NCBI GenBank assembly: GCA_019915135.1
Contig: JAHLMK010000001.1
Span: 3,906,001 to 3,970,000 of the forward strand
Source of the DNA: Strobilurus pachycystidiatus
Lineage: Eukaryota; Basidiomycota; Agaricomycetes; Agaricales; Physalacriaceae
DNA length: 64,000 nt
Direction of reading: 5' to 3'
The notes beneath the pieces were generated by a model. The model was not told where the DNA came from. It worked only from the letters and a program-made list of their open reading frames with translations, and did not search any database. Below are positions 22,801-34,868 of the stretch, piece by piece. The first letter of the stretch is position 1. Every line of letters starts with the position of its first letter. Both the position numbers and the translations under genes were made by a program.

Positions 22801-24509
22801 TCACATGATGGCCGATACATTGTCTTTGCATCACATGACGGGACAGTGCGGGTGTGGGATGCTGAGACAGGAAAAGAGGAGTTGAAGTTGGAAGGACATA
22901 CAAGTTATGTCTTTTCTGCCTCATTCTCAAATGATGGCCGATACATTGTCTCTGCATCAAGTGACAAGACAGTGCGAGTGCGGAATGCTGAGACAGGCAA
23001 AGAGGAGTTGAAGTTGGAAGGACATACAAGTTGGGTCAATTCTGCCTCATTCTCACATGATGGCCGGTACATTGTCTCTGCATTAAGTGACGAGACAGTG
23101 CGAGTGTGGAATGCAGAGGCAGGCAAAGAGGAATTGAAGTTGGAAGGACATACAGATTGTGTCAATTCAGCCTCATTCTCACATGATGGCCGGTACATTG
23201 TTTCTGCATCAAGTGACAAGACAGTGCGAATGTGGAATGCTGAGACAAGCAAAGAGGAGTTGAAGTTGGAAGGACATACAAATCAGGTCAATTCTGCCTC
23301 ATTCTCACATGATGGCCGATACATTGTCTCTGCATCAAGTGACAAGACAGTGCGAGTGCAGAATGCTGAGACAGGCAAAGAGGAGTTGAAGTTGGAAGGA
23401 CATACAAGTTGGGTCAATTCTGCCTCATTCTCACATGATGGCCGGTACATTGTCTCTGCATTAAGTGACAAGACAGTGCGAGTGTGGAATGCTGAGACAG
23501 GCAAAGAGGAGTTGAAGTTGGAAGGACATACAGATTGTGTCAATTCTGCCTCATTCTCACATGATGGCCGGTACATTGTCTCTGCATCAAGTGACAAGAC
23601 AGTGCAAGTGTGGAATGCTGAGACAGGCAAGGAGGAGTTGAAGTTGGAAGGACATACAGATTGGGTCAAATCTGCCTCATTCTCACATGATGGTTGGTAC
23701 ATTGTCTCTGCATCATGGGACCACACAGTGCGAGTGTGGAATGCTGAGACAGGCAAAGAGAAGTTGAAGTTGAAAGGACATACAAGATGGGTCAATTCTG
23801 CCTCATTCTCACATGATGGCCGATACATTGTCTCTGCATCAAATGACAGGACAGTGCAAATGTGGAATGCTGAGACAGGCAAAGAGAAATTGAAGTTGGA
23901 AGGACATACGGGTTGGGTCAATTTTGCATCATTCTCACATGATGGCCGGTACATTGTCTCTGCATCAAATGATGGCACAGTGCGAGTGTGGAATGCAGAG
24001 ACAGGCAAGGAGGAGTTGCAGTTGGAAGGACATACAGGTTGGGTCAATTCTGCCTCATTCTCACATGATGGCCGGTACATTGTCTCTGCATCAAATGATG
24101 AAACAGTGCGAGTGTGGAATGCTGAGGTAGGCAAAGAGGAGTCATTGTTAAAAGCACATGCAGGTAAGTATATACTATTTTCATTATCTATATGATGGCA
24201 AACATATTATCTTTGTACATCATCTTGTGGTTCTAATAGAACCTCAAGTACTCTAAGTTTGCTTTGATTATTAACTGCTTACTGACATTATTCACAGATT
24301 CTGTCAATGATCCTAATTTGTGGTTTGTGAAAGATGGCTGGTTAGTCTCTTCAAAAGAAGAAAGGCTTTTATGGCTGCCATCCACATCATTTCCTGCTCT
24401 CAGAACCCCTCACTGTGAACGGGTTATTTCTCGGTTTGGTAATTTTGGTGTAGATTTCTCAAATGCTTTTATTGGTGAAAACTGGAGCAAGTGTTATGTT
24501 GGTCATTGA
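19822..24509 (+). CDS. NACHT-WD40 NLR (NLR2), complete
   Basis: Six exons: 19822-20166, 20221-20351, 20403-20541, 20596-22230, 22288-24163 and 24298-24509. All have GT-AG borders and matching phases, giving 1445 residues. In order: a cationic amphipathic start (MPKKLSKLFKKLSNR), four 13-residue Ser/Thr/Pro repeats (residues about 18-68), and a helical domain (about 70-230) with the pattern of the MLKL-like N-terminal four-helix bundle. NACHT follows, with Walker A NGAAGTGKST (about 286-295) and Walker B YVIVVDALDEV (about 387-397), plus a linker region. Then come 13 WD40 repeats (about 829-1375) and a conserved C-terminal tail. NACHT drives ATP-dependent oligomerisation; WD40 repeats sense a ligand; the N-terminal domain is the likely death effector (inference). 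The start is chosen at the first ATG of the conserved exon. Confidence 0.93.
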
Positions 24510-26790
24510 TTAGTGATATACTTCCTAGCACTTACTGTGTAAATTTTGTAAGTAGATACTTCTCATAAGTCTCAAGTATGAATTTCTTTGTGTTTAATCG
24601 ATTCTGCAATTCATCATTTGAATCTGTGAGTATTATTTCCAACCACTGCAACAATAGCAGGTATATGATTATTTTCTAGCAGAATATCACACTTGCCAAC
24701 TCTTGTGGCAAGATATTGTGGCAAGATACTGTATTGACCAGTGATGTCTTTTTCTTGTTCCAAGACCATTTCAGTGCTACCAAACACACTAGAAGTATTC
24801 TCCTTTCTATTTAGCTGCAGTCATCCCACTCATTGAGTTTCAAAGTGTTTGCCCAAAAGATAAGAGCTTCACTCAACAGCATATCATTCAGCCTAAGTAG
24901 TACTGTATACATCTATATTCATATTCAGCCCTCTCTTTCACCCCACTGCTCACACTCCCTTCCACTCTCACTTCTTCAGCTCCTTGCAGTCCATGCAAGG
25001 AGTCTTTGTGCCATCATTATTGGATATGTAGATGAAGACAGCAGTGTCTCCTGCCTCTGTCTTGGAGAAGTGTGCACTCTGAGCCCAATTGAGATTGAGT
25101 CACTTGGAAACAGAGTGCTTCCCTCAATAATCAGCGCGGATATTGTAGAAGTAGCAGGAGTCAGGACAGAAGTAGCAGAAGTCACTGCATGCAGCCTTCC
25201 TGCCAACTAAAGAGAACCTCGACCACGTGCTGATCCTGCTCACTCTCAAGCCCAAATGCAAGGGAAATGTGTGTAAGATGGACAATGGAAATGAGGTTGT
25301 GTATGTGAAGAAGGAAAAGGGCTGGGGGATACATGGCGGGAATTACGTGGACGGAAACGGTTGTGGGAATGTTGTTGGTGGCAAGACTGGACACTGAATG
25401 GGTCTTGGAACAGGAACATTGTTCTCTGATCAGGACTCCCAGGCCATTGCATCGGACTTGCCGTCCTCTGAACTGCACTTCCGCCTCTTTCACTCTCACT
25501 CTCCACCACCTTCTCATCCGCATGCGCCAACAACCTTGACAATGAACTCAGCCTCTCTTGGGCTTCCACTCATCTCTCTTCCCATCCCATCCCATCAACA
25601 CTTTGGGGAGGAGGTGAATGGAATGAGGTAAACGCTGCCTTAGGTTCGGGGGCACAGTTTGGCTGGCGGGGTGCACAGCAAATCATGTGCAGGTGCAGCT
25701 GTGACATCTGTAGGAGGTGGGCGGAAGAATGGCAACGTCTTTAATTTAGACTCAGCCTCACAACCTGTGCCGCTGTCCTGGGCCTTATTGGGTTCTATTC
25801 TTTGCCTGCAACATGTAGTATTCCGCCCCCTCTAAAAAACAAACGGGTTGCTGGTGTTCTCTTTTCCAAACAGTGGGCATGTCAGCAACACAAATCAAAC
25901 CCAAACCAGCCAAAAACACTCTCCTCCCCCACAGCCAAATCATCCCTAACAGCAGCCCTCTCCTTTATATCCATTATCCGTGCAATGATCTACTCCCACA
26001 TACGCAGCCCCAGCGCGGGAGAGAGGAAGTAGGACGGGAAGAACACTGTGGGTGTGTTAGCAGACCAAAAGACAAAGACTGAACAGAGAAGGCAACAAGA
26101 AGAACTAACAAAGGTGAAAGGGAACACAAGAAGTGAGAAAAAGAAACACAATGCTCACCATTAAATGCCGCCGACCCCCCACCCCGGCCCCTCGTAGGCA
26201 GGAACAGCGCAAGGTCACCCTTTGCGAAGTTGCAGAAAAAGATGCACCCCGTGGTACATTTGCGGTATTCTTTGCACTGCGGACCAACAGAGCATTAGCA
26301 AGTGTTTGAAAGAAAGGGAAGGAGCATATAGCAAGTGAATGAATGGTTAGCATAGTGAGTGGATGAAGGGAGGTCAGAGGAGTGTACTAAGGGTTGGGTA
26401 GTGCACAAAAAGGGTACAGTGAGGATTGAGAAGACAAGGGTAAGGAATGAGAAGACAAAGGTGTGTATGGAGAAAACAAGGACGGGAAGGGTTCATGCAC
26501 CTGCTTCATCCACTTCTACAACACGCTGCATGCTCTCCACAAATGCGTCCATGTCAAACCCACGCAGCGTCTCCGGCGTCTCTTCTGCTCTACCTTCTAA
26601 TCTTCCTTCCTGTTCTTGTCCCTTTCCACCTGACTGAGAACTGAGATGTAAACTATGTGTACTACTCCCCGCTCCAATACAGTCAATCTCACTACTCCCA
26701 GCACTACCCGTCCGTCCCCTCCGACTACTTACTAACCATTCCCAGCACCCTCTCGCACGCCGCTCTGTACGCCAGCTCTGCGGTGAGTCA
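24510..26790. other. Duplicated spacer downstream of NLR2
   Basis: Homologous to the spacer after NLR1 (9000-12300) but without the gypsy or TRIM-like insertions. It holds the minus-strand LFPSDSIS frame at about 25000-25200 and a diverged block matching 11440-12100. I see no intact gene. Confidence 0.5.
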
Positions 26791-27440
26791 TTCGGAGGCT
26801 TCGGGTGCGTCGTGCAGGGTTTCCAGAGAGCGTCGGGTCGATTCGAGGGATTGCAAGGTTGGTTCGATTTCGCGCTGTGTTGATTCGAGGTTAGATTGGG
26901 TTGATTTGAGGGTGCGTTGGGTTGATTGGAGTGCGGATTGCGTGGATTGAAGTTCCTGCTTGACCCGTGCGAGCTCCTTCCTCAGCCCGACCGCGTTCCA
27001 TTTCGCATGATCCAGCTCCTCTTCGGCGTTCTTCAGCTGCTCTCGGCAGCGTCTCGTTTGTCTTTGATGACTGTCTTCTCGGCCGGCATCTCCGTCCTCT
27101 GTTGGAGCGGTGCATCCCTCTTCTCAAGCAACACATCCCTCTCCTCCAGCAACACATCCCTCTCTGTGTTCAACAGAGCAGTCCTGGCCTCCGACCCACA
27201 TTTATCTCTTTTCAGTGTATTCCTCTCCTCCCTCACTGCCCGTCCCTCCTCCACCTCCTGCTCAAACGCCGCCGGTCCATTCCGCCTCAGCGAGATGATT
27301 CCACATGTCGCGGATGGTCTGCTGTAACGCGCTGAGTTCCGATGGTAAATGGGAGGTTGATTCGGGCGGCGTAGAGTTTGACAAGCGTGAATTGGTGTTC
27401 GGCAAGCGTTGTGGATTGATGTTCGTCCGGGTGGGTGCAA
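26790..27440 (-). pseudogene. ATG11-derived coiled-coil fragment, copy C
   Basis: Minus-strand relic of the coiled-coil part. It has FEQEVEEGRAVREERNTL, ERDVLLEERDVLLEKRDAP, QLKNAEEELDHAKW, RKELARVKQELQSTQSALQ, then LKSTQSNLESTQRE and RRSLETLHDAPEASE. The heptads are regular and frames are long, but a frame change separates the two halves and the ATG11-like N-terminal region is missing. The sequence upstream (27440-27822) is degenerate; the hAT element begins at 27823. Confidence 0.6.
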
Positions 27441-27814
27441 GCTCGGATTAGGTAGTCGGCATGAATTGTGGCAAGCTCGGCTTAAACCGCCTCCTTCATT
27501 CGCCTCCTCCCATACCTCCCCTCCGTGCCTCGTCCCTCAACGACCGATTCTCCTCCACCACCCTTCTCGACTCATCCACAACCTCCTCACTCCTCCTCGT
27601 TGCACTTTTCCAACCCTCACTCATCTTCCCACCGCCCTCACCCACGCCCGCTCCACACCCCCCAAGGTTTCATCCTGGAAAGGACCTTCTGTATCCCCTC
27701 CCTCGTCTCTCGTGCCCCCTCCCCCTCACACGCAACTCCGCGTCGGCGAGGAGGTGCGGACCAGAGGGTCTTCCATACGCGCGAGCGTAGTGATTGTCCG
27801 CCTGACAGATGTAA

Positions 27815-27822
27815 GGCTGGAC
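27815..27822. repeat. hAT target-site duplication (left)
   Basis: GGCTGGAC precedes the left terminal repeat and is repeated exactly at 31120-31127. Eight bases is the hallmark of hAT insertion. Confidence 0.9.
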
Positions 27823-30800
27823 CAGACCATCGCCTGACAGATTTGAATGAGGACGAATTGATCGTTCATTGATGCTGACGCGAATTGATGACCACCTCAG
27901 CCAATCAATTTGCGATTGTTTGCGAATATTGGACGTTTCAATCTGCGGCAAGCTGAGGTAGCATTGTCTGCCCAAGAACTACTGTACCTTCAGGTACTTG
28001 TACATAGGTAAGTAAAAGAATATGAGGGCTGTACTGTACATGTAAGTGGCCAGAAAGTCTGGTAATTAAGAGGTGACCGTGTGTTGTACTTTTACTATAT
28101 AACTACTGTCGAAGCGGACCAGCTGAAGCCTCAATAATGGCAATGGCATCATCCAAATTGAAAAAGGGAGCGTTGGACCACGACCCGACTGCCATCTTCT
28201 CCCGAAATGTCTGCGAAGACATGGAATGTTGATTCCAACTAACCTGGTGCCGCCCTTCAGAAAACGAGCGCTCACCGCCGCAGGATGTCGCGGGAGCTGA
28301 ACAGTAGGATAGCGCAAACTTGGCAACGTTTGGGGTCTCGCCAAGCTTGTTGTTCCACCACGGCAGTACGTCGATTGATCCTGGAGTTTGGGGTTCATCG
28401 AGATATGTACGGATGCAGTCCCTTGACTGTACTGAGCTTGCCCTTAGCGGCGTCTGATTGGGGAGCCATCCAGATATATCCATGTCGTCACTGAGCGGGT
28501 GCTCGCCAAAGAAGGAAAATGGTGCAGCGGATGCAGGAGTAACAGTACATGTTGATGTGGTCGCCAAGACGGCAGGGTCATACTGTGGGAAGGATTCTTT
28601 GAAGCGCTCAACAATGAGCCGTCGAAGGTCTGAGACCTGATCCTCGTTCCATCCAAGATCACGTCGGAAGTAGTCAAGCCTTCGGTGGGGACACATAGCT
28701 GATTGCAACTTTAGCACAAGAGCCTTTGCACTGATATTTAACCAGAATGACTTACCAACTGCAATGCGGTACGCCTCACAGTCACCAAGCAGAGCGTGGT
28801 ATTTCATGAGCAGCTTCAAGCCAGCATGTACTGCTACACGAGAGACAGGACATAGACTTGAATCTGCCTCACAGTTCTCGAACATTTGGCGTAACTGCTC
28901 CATTGCGGGAATCACGTCGATAATGAGTGGCTTATCTTTGAGTTGAAAAATCTTCATAGGGATCTCGAGAACCTGATACTGTGTCAGCCGAGAGAAGTGC
29001 TGGTAGCACGAAAGTATTACTATGAGGATACGCTCGAGCTCGGTTGCAAGTATCTTCTGTTTCTCGTTCAACTTGAAGGCGCCAAGCTTCAAGTCTTTCT
29101 CGGCAAGCAAACGGTCAACTGCAGGGAGTAATCGACGGCGCGTCTTCAAGCACTTGATCTCCGACCCCCAGCGAGTTGCGTTACGGCGCGCTAGAACCTG
29201 GGTCTGATGCTTGATCTCGACACTGTCATCGACGAAGCGGTTGAAAACAGTCTTGATAGGCATCGAATCGTGAACCTTCTTTGTGAGACCTGCAATCTGT
29301 TGCTCTTGTTAGTCAATGCTAGATGTGATGGTAGGAGCATACCTTCGGAAACAGTTTCAGAGCATCAGTCGACTCTTGTGTAGGGATAGAAACACTGTGT
29401 GCACGCATTTCCTGGATTGCAATTTCGCGTAGAGTCTTGGTGAGGTTTGCGTCATGAGCCTCACGGCCAGGATCCGTCTCAGGCAACGCTGCATCATTTC
29501 CGAGGGAATCTTCAACCTCGTCTTCATCGGCATCACCAGAGGACGTCTCAAACATAGGTGTTGGCTCCTCCGCCCCTTTCTTTTTCCGCTTAGGCTGCTT
29601 GAAGAAAAACGAGAGAATAATCTGCTACAAGGTAAGAAATCAACGTTCGAAGCTGGAAGAAAGCATACTTACACGCGCAATAAGGTTGCAGATGTGATCA
29701 AAGCAGCGAGCACGAGAAACAGTGCCACGAAAGGTAGGTATAAGCGTGGACAACGAAGATGCTGTGGTGTTACAGTTCCCGGCATTGTCCATCATCAGGA
29801 TATGCAGCTAACGAGAGCTATCAGTGCCTGTCTGCAGACGGTACCAGTTGTGACTTACGAAAGATGAGAGGCCGTAACGATCTAGAGTATCAGCAAGTGC
29901 CTGAGCAAGGTTAGCACCAGAATGCTTAGAGTTGATCCTGTGCATCTCATCAATCCGAGGGCTGGGAGCAAAAAAGTAGGATACACACTGGATAAACTCG
30001 AGAACGATCTCATACAACTTTCCATGATCGTCCCACTGGATATTGCAACCCAGATACTGCTCGTCAAGTGGGGCAGTCCATCCGTCAACAATACTATGGA
30101 GGTCCCGGGCACGCTTCTATAATTTGGTCAGTGGATAGACATTAGCAGAAACGAATAGACCAAACCGTGAAATACTCTCGCAATATGGGTGCAAGTCCGA
30201 CATACAGTCGTCGCACATCAGCGGCAACAGTGTCTGCGGAAGGTACGGCCGTACCAGGCCGCCACATCTCAACTTCTTCACGATACCATTTGTCCTCCAC
30301 CTGACTGTAGGGGCGCTTATGAGTGGCTGATTTCAACGCGAGAAGTGTGCGATGGCGCGCAGGAGTATAGTTAGATGGGGGAAAGGAAGAAGGGGGAAAA
30401 GAAGATGTCGACAATGTAGTATCGCGTCGCGGATCCCGTTTGATACACGTCTTCGCGGTGGCTATCATGTTGGATGTATTGTATGGTAAGTCGCGTGGAC
30501 GGCGAATCGTGTTATGCCTTTTATCGTGAAATTTACAAGTGAAGACGAATGTCATGGTGCGTTGGCCGTTGGACTCGGAGCGCTCCAGTGTCATGATGTA
30601 GTGCTTATATGCATCGGATTCGTGTTTACTCTGTGCGGCCTCTGTCTCGCAATCAGCCCTAGAATTGTCACTGTGAATGCGAGACATACCCATAATTGTC
30701 TTGTCATCTAGTTCCCATGCCTCCGCGTCTGTTTTTCCTATCACGGCTTCGTGTGCTGTTTTGGCCTTCTTGCGCGGCCGTGGCTGGTCTACCAAGGCTG

Positions 30801-31119
30801 GACTGGAAGCCTGTCCTGGTAGTGAGGATTGTTCATTCCCGCGGGTGAGGGTGAGAGACCCTAGAGGTGTTCTTGGAGTGGGAGGAGCTCGAATCTGACG
30901 ATTTCTAATCATAAAGCAAGGAGACTATTGAAGGATAAGGAATGTATGTCTTAGAAGGCCATTTGGGCGGTGAGATGGTGGTAGAGAACGAACGAATGCC
31001 AAATCTATTCGCGATTCGGCGAATGGTACGTAAATTCTGATTCGAACGGATAGATCATTCATCAAAATGCCTATTCGGGCCCGAATTATTCGAATGCGAA
31101 TCGGTCAAGCGACGGTCTG
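27823..31119 (-). mobile_element. Complete hAT transposon
   Basis: A 3297-bp element with imperfect terminal inverted repeats: left CAGACCATCGCCTGACAGAT, right (reverse strand) CAGACCGTCGCTTGACCGAT. They match at 21 of the first 26 positions and begin with CAG as in many hAT elements. An exact 8-bp duplication GGCTGGAC flanks it, and it encloses one intact transposase gene. Every hallmark of an autonomous, possibly still active element is present. It interrupts the ATG11-derived block of the third module. Confidence 0.93.
28103..30912 (-). CDS. hAT transposase
   Basis: Six exons on the minus strand: 30912-30166, 30116-29859, 29807-29673, 29624-29343, 29296-28756 and 28698-28103. Junctions are in phase (one donor, GTTTGG at 30165, is unusual), giving 852 residues without a stop. 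The N-terminal exon is basic and Ser-rich with a degenerate BED-type finger (FTCKFHDKRHN, then TSNMIATAKTC). The RNase H-like core has IVDGWTAP, then HILMMDNAGNC and SRARCFDHICNL. The C-terminal hAT dimerisation region has DVLPWWNNKLGE and ATSCGGERSFSEGR. It excises and reinserts the element in the nucleus by cut-and-paste. The final intron (28699-28755) is a multiple of three and could be read through. Confidence 0.92.
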
Positions 31120-31127
31120 GGCTGGAC
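31120..31127. repeat. hAT target-site duplication (right)
   Basis: Second copy of GGCTGGAC, directly outside the right terminal repeat. Confidence 0.9.
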
Positions 31128-33130
31128 GCATGGCCTGATGAGAAGTTTCTGAGTTTCTCTCGTACACAAACCAAGCGAATGGTGCAAATGTGGTTATTGT
31201 AGGTACTTATTCGCGTACGGTGGGTGAGATGGATGGCGTACACGCTGTATAGCAAGAGCCTGAGGACGGGGAGCGTGTTAAGGGGGGAGCGAGCAACGGT
31301 ATCCATCTCACCACAAGTATGGGTCGTGAAAGAGACGGCGGTACCGACATCTTGGCTGCTCAGACATTGAGCGTAACGCTTCAGAGGCCAGTGCATGCGC
31401 GAGGAATACTCCGGCTAGCATATATCCAGTGATTGTCGAAGGGGAAAGAAGGAGAGCGCCCGACGGAATGTATTGGCGACGTATGTGCTATGTAGACTGG
31501 ACGAACTTCCGACACAATTGATTCCGTGGAGGTAGAAGTGGTGTATTGGATGGGAGGAGGTGTCGAGGTCAGGACGTCGCAAAGAAGAGCGACACCCACA
31601 TTCCTCCTCCTCGTGGTTCGGTGGTCTCTTCCTGCTCGGCGTACGCGCTCTATACCTCGGATCCTGCCTCGTCGCGATGATGTGTCCTCTTCAGGTTGGA
31701 TTAATCGTGAAGGCGACACAGGGCGGGTGAATATCCGCACGCCACAACACGCGTCGTGGAGGGTCCAGGTTGCAGCGTGTGAGGCTGGTAGGCACCGTGA
31801 CGACGAGGCTTGCGCTCGTTTCTTTGCGACGATGGGCGTTCCACGGTGCGGGATGGATGTATGGCGTACGCGCTGAACAGCAGACATCGCCGACCGTGGA
31901 GGAGGAGCACGAGCTAGAGTATGTTGCCGTTCAGGTCCAATGATGAGAGAAAGGACAAAAAGTACCTTTTCGCCGGCGTCGCGTTGTGCGTGCTTGTTCC
32001 ACGTCTACCCGTCGAAGCGTGCCACGTCCGTCCCTCACTCTGGGGCTTTGATCTCGTCTTGCGAAAGATGCAGTACCGGTGTCGCGACGCGCGTGTCGGG
32101 TGTCGGGGCCCAATACAGATCCTCCGTTCCCCTGGCTCTCCATTGCTCCCTTCCCGGCATTGGTTGAGTGATAGCTGGCGAAATACACACGCCTGATGGA
32201 TGTGGGCCACACAGGCTTCCTGTAAAATGCCCTGAATTTCTCCTCATAGACTAGTCTGGGTAAATGACGCGCACATAATAAGCAGCCTGACGGTACAATA
32301 TGTAGGCATAGGCACGACGACTTTGTCGGACTCGGATATGGTGGGCGGGAATGAATAGCGTACGCGCTGAGTGAGGATGAGGAGCAGTGCCTTTCCGATT
32401 TGGAAGCGTCGAGAGTTGCTATTCGGGTCACAGATGAGGAGAGAGGACGTTTCTTTCCGTCGCGTTGTGCTAGCACCGATTTGCTCGACGAATTCGTCCT
32501 GTTCTCAGAAGGAAGAGTAGGTGCGGTTGTCGGGTGTCGGGTTCCCCATCCCTCCCTCCACGCATGCTTGGGTACATGAGTAAATGGTTGTGAGGACGAA
32601 AGTGGTGTGTGATCGACACGACAGATCTGATTTACGTCAGGCAACTTGTGCGGCGCTGTTTCCTGCCATCACGACCTGGTACGGCTCAGGACTATACTAC
32701 CTGTTCTCTGCATCTTAGAGAGACGCGTGAACGGTCCAACTTGTCCTGAGAAACGAGAGTCCGACCCTACGTTGGAAAGCAATCCAGCTCAGTTACTGCT
32801 ACTTGTACGTCTCTGTTCTGGGATCATTGCTCATTCGACTCACAGACACCACAGCGACAGGCGAAACTAGGAGTACTTTGCACAGTCCGAGGACGTTGGA
32901 ACTCGGAATTATACGTCCTCTGGTACTTACAGCGGTAAACTGGAATTTCATGAGCGTCGGTGATGACGCTTGATCTAGTCGGGCCGCGGCCTCAACGCTA
33001 CGAGGAATACACTGGACTCTGGTACGCTGGTGGGATTGGGGTCATTCTCAATCGAGCATAGCGCGACTACACCTCCCCCACGACACAAGACTCGATCACT
33101 CGCACTCAACGACATCACATAACACGAATC
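31128..33130. other. Spacer with diverged internal repeats, no gene recognised
   Basis: No protein family seen. A block around GGATGGCGTACACGCTG recurs in altered form near 31230, 31855 and 32355 and partly near 31640, with similar surrounding GC-rich sequence. This suggests an old local amplification. Long open frames here probably reflect base composition. Confidence 0.45.
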
Positions 33131-33136
33131 TTGGAC

Positions 33137-33690
33137 GCAGCTAACGATCTTCCGCGCGTTAGACGGGCACAGCGCGGAGGTGAATTGGGACGGGCGGTGA
33201 GTCGGCACCCTTTCAGATTTCTTGACATGTTCATCTCCTTTTCCATACTATCTCTCATTGCATCTCCTCCTACCTACTACTTCTCATCCTAATCATAATT
33301 CCCATGCCTCGTACTAACGCACTTCAGCCCACAGAACCCCCCTCACACCCACTCTCTCCATTCACACACACATTGCTAGTGGCATACGCCAGCGACGGGA
33401 CGCGCGTCGACAGACGGGATGGAAGAGTAGGAGGCAGTGAATGGGTGTATGTGTTTGATAAGCAGCAACTGGTGATGCCCGCCAACACCTCACCAACGCC
33501 AACGCCAAACCGGATTTTGCCAGCGTCACTCAGTCCCTCGGTAAAGCTCGGCAACTCTCCTCGATTTTCTCCAATCTGGGACCCTCTTTGCGCGCCAGTC
33601 GAGGGTGAGCGCTGGGTCTGGTCGGACTGCTTCGCACATAGACGAAGGGAAGGAACACTGGTGCGTCCGTCTCAGAACTGTGTCATCTAA
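33137..33690 (+). pseudogene. ATG11-derived fragment, copy D1
   Basis: Exon 1 (to about 33198) reads LTIFRALDGHSAEVNWDGR up to a GTGAGT donor but begins with ACG where copies A and D2 have ATG. Exon 2 has LVAYASDGTRVDRRDG (33378), WVYVFDKQQLVM and IWDPLCAPVEGE. The order LVxYxSDGxR then VFxKxxL is that of the ubiquitin-like N-terminus of ATG11. The fragment stops there; a second copy starts 150 bp further on. Confidence 0.6.
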
Positions 33691-33845
33691 GATTTGACTG
33701 GTCATTTCTCAGCGCTTCGATTTGACACAATATCCACAAGTACGACACCTCGGCACTCAAAAAACTACGCACGCGACCACACAACACAACACTACGGCGA
33801 CTCGGAACTCATATCACCCACAATCGATACATACAACACGCACGA

Positions 33846-34868
33846 ATGCAGCTGCCGATCTGCCGCGTGTCGGACGGGTACAACGCGGAGGTGGACTGGG
33901 ACGGGCAGTGAGCTCGATCTGCAGGCGAAGCTCATTGGGGACGTACGTCGCGTGTATCGTGCAGGTCGGCGTCGGCAGCGCGGACACGACTACGCTGCAC
34001 CGGCGCGTCGGCAGACTTACGCGCACGGTGGAATGAGGTCGGGGAGCGGGTGCGCGCGGTGGACGCGGGCGTGCAGGCCCCGTCGTCAGCGCGGACACGT
34101 CGACGCTGCAACCGCTCACAGACCTCAACGTGCAGCTCGCGGCTATCCCGCCTCTGATGGGGACGCTAACCGCCCCGCCCATTGCGACCTCCATCAACTG
34201 CACGCAATGCCGCTGGCGTACGGGGCTACGCTGGTGGAAATTGTGCGAAGAAGGGAGTGGGAGGGGTGGGGGAGGGAGAGGGCTGGGGGCGTGGGGGAGG
34301 TGCGGTGGGGGAGAGGGGGGAGCTGGAGGTGGTGAGGGGGAAATCGCCGCAATTCAAGCCGAGCCCGCCACAACTGAAGCCAAGCTCGCGTCCACTCACG
34401 ACAAACACCAAACCACACTTGCCGAACTCTTGGCCGCCCAAACCGAACTCTCCGCCACGCATGCAGAGCTGGTAACCGCACAACAGACCATCGGCGACAT
34501 GCACGATCAGCTCACCGAGGCAGACGGGGATCGGGCGATGTTTGAGCGGGAGTTGGAGGAGGACAGGGCGGTGAAGGAGGAGTTGCGTGGTCGGCGAAGA
34601 GAGGGATGAGTTGGTCGCCGAGAAGAATTCTTTGTTGAACGACAGGGACGCACTGAGCACAGAAAGGGATGCGCTGCTCCCCCAGAGGACGGATATTCAG
34701 GCTGAGGAAAGTGTCACCGAGGACGAGAGAGACGCTGCCCGGGAACAGCTGAAGAACGCCCAAGCGGAATTAGAGGACGCGAGGGGGGGGGGGCTTAGGA
34801 ATCCGAAGGAGCTCACAAGGGTCGAGCAGGAGTTCGGACCCACGCAATCCACCCTCCAAACAACCTAG
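33846..34868 (+). pseudogene. ATG11-derived coiled-coil gene, copy D2
   Basis: Exon 1 at 33846-33907 is the only exon 1 here with both an ATG and no stop (MQLPICRVSDGYNAEVDWDG, then a GTGAGC donor). The exon with the VFDK motif is missing. Later parts give LAAIPPLMGTLTAPPIA, a broken RLHAMPLAYG segment in another frame, and a coiled coil: TLAELLAAQTELSATHAEL, then QLTEADGDRAMFERELEED, RDALSTERDALLPQRTDIQ and RDAAREQLKNAQAEL. At least two frameshifts and a stop at 34866. A C-terminal remnant (RPIAGWLSCRRPRREFGN) follows to about 35120. Confidence 0.65.

Noticed and set aside
22536..24134. Long minus-strand open frames across the WD40 arrays of the NLR genes
   Set aside because: They mirror the repeated plus-strand WD40 codons and change whenever the repeats do; no independent protein signal.
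31381..32644. Arg-rich minus-strand open frames of 168 and 237 codons
   Set aside because: Low-complexity, GC-driven frames in a region with diverged repeats; no motif, no splice support.
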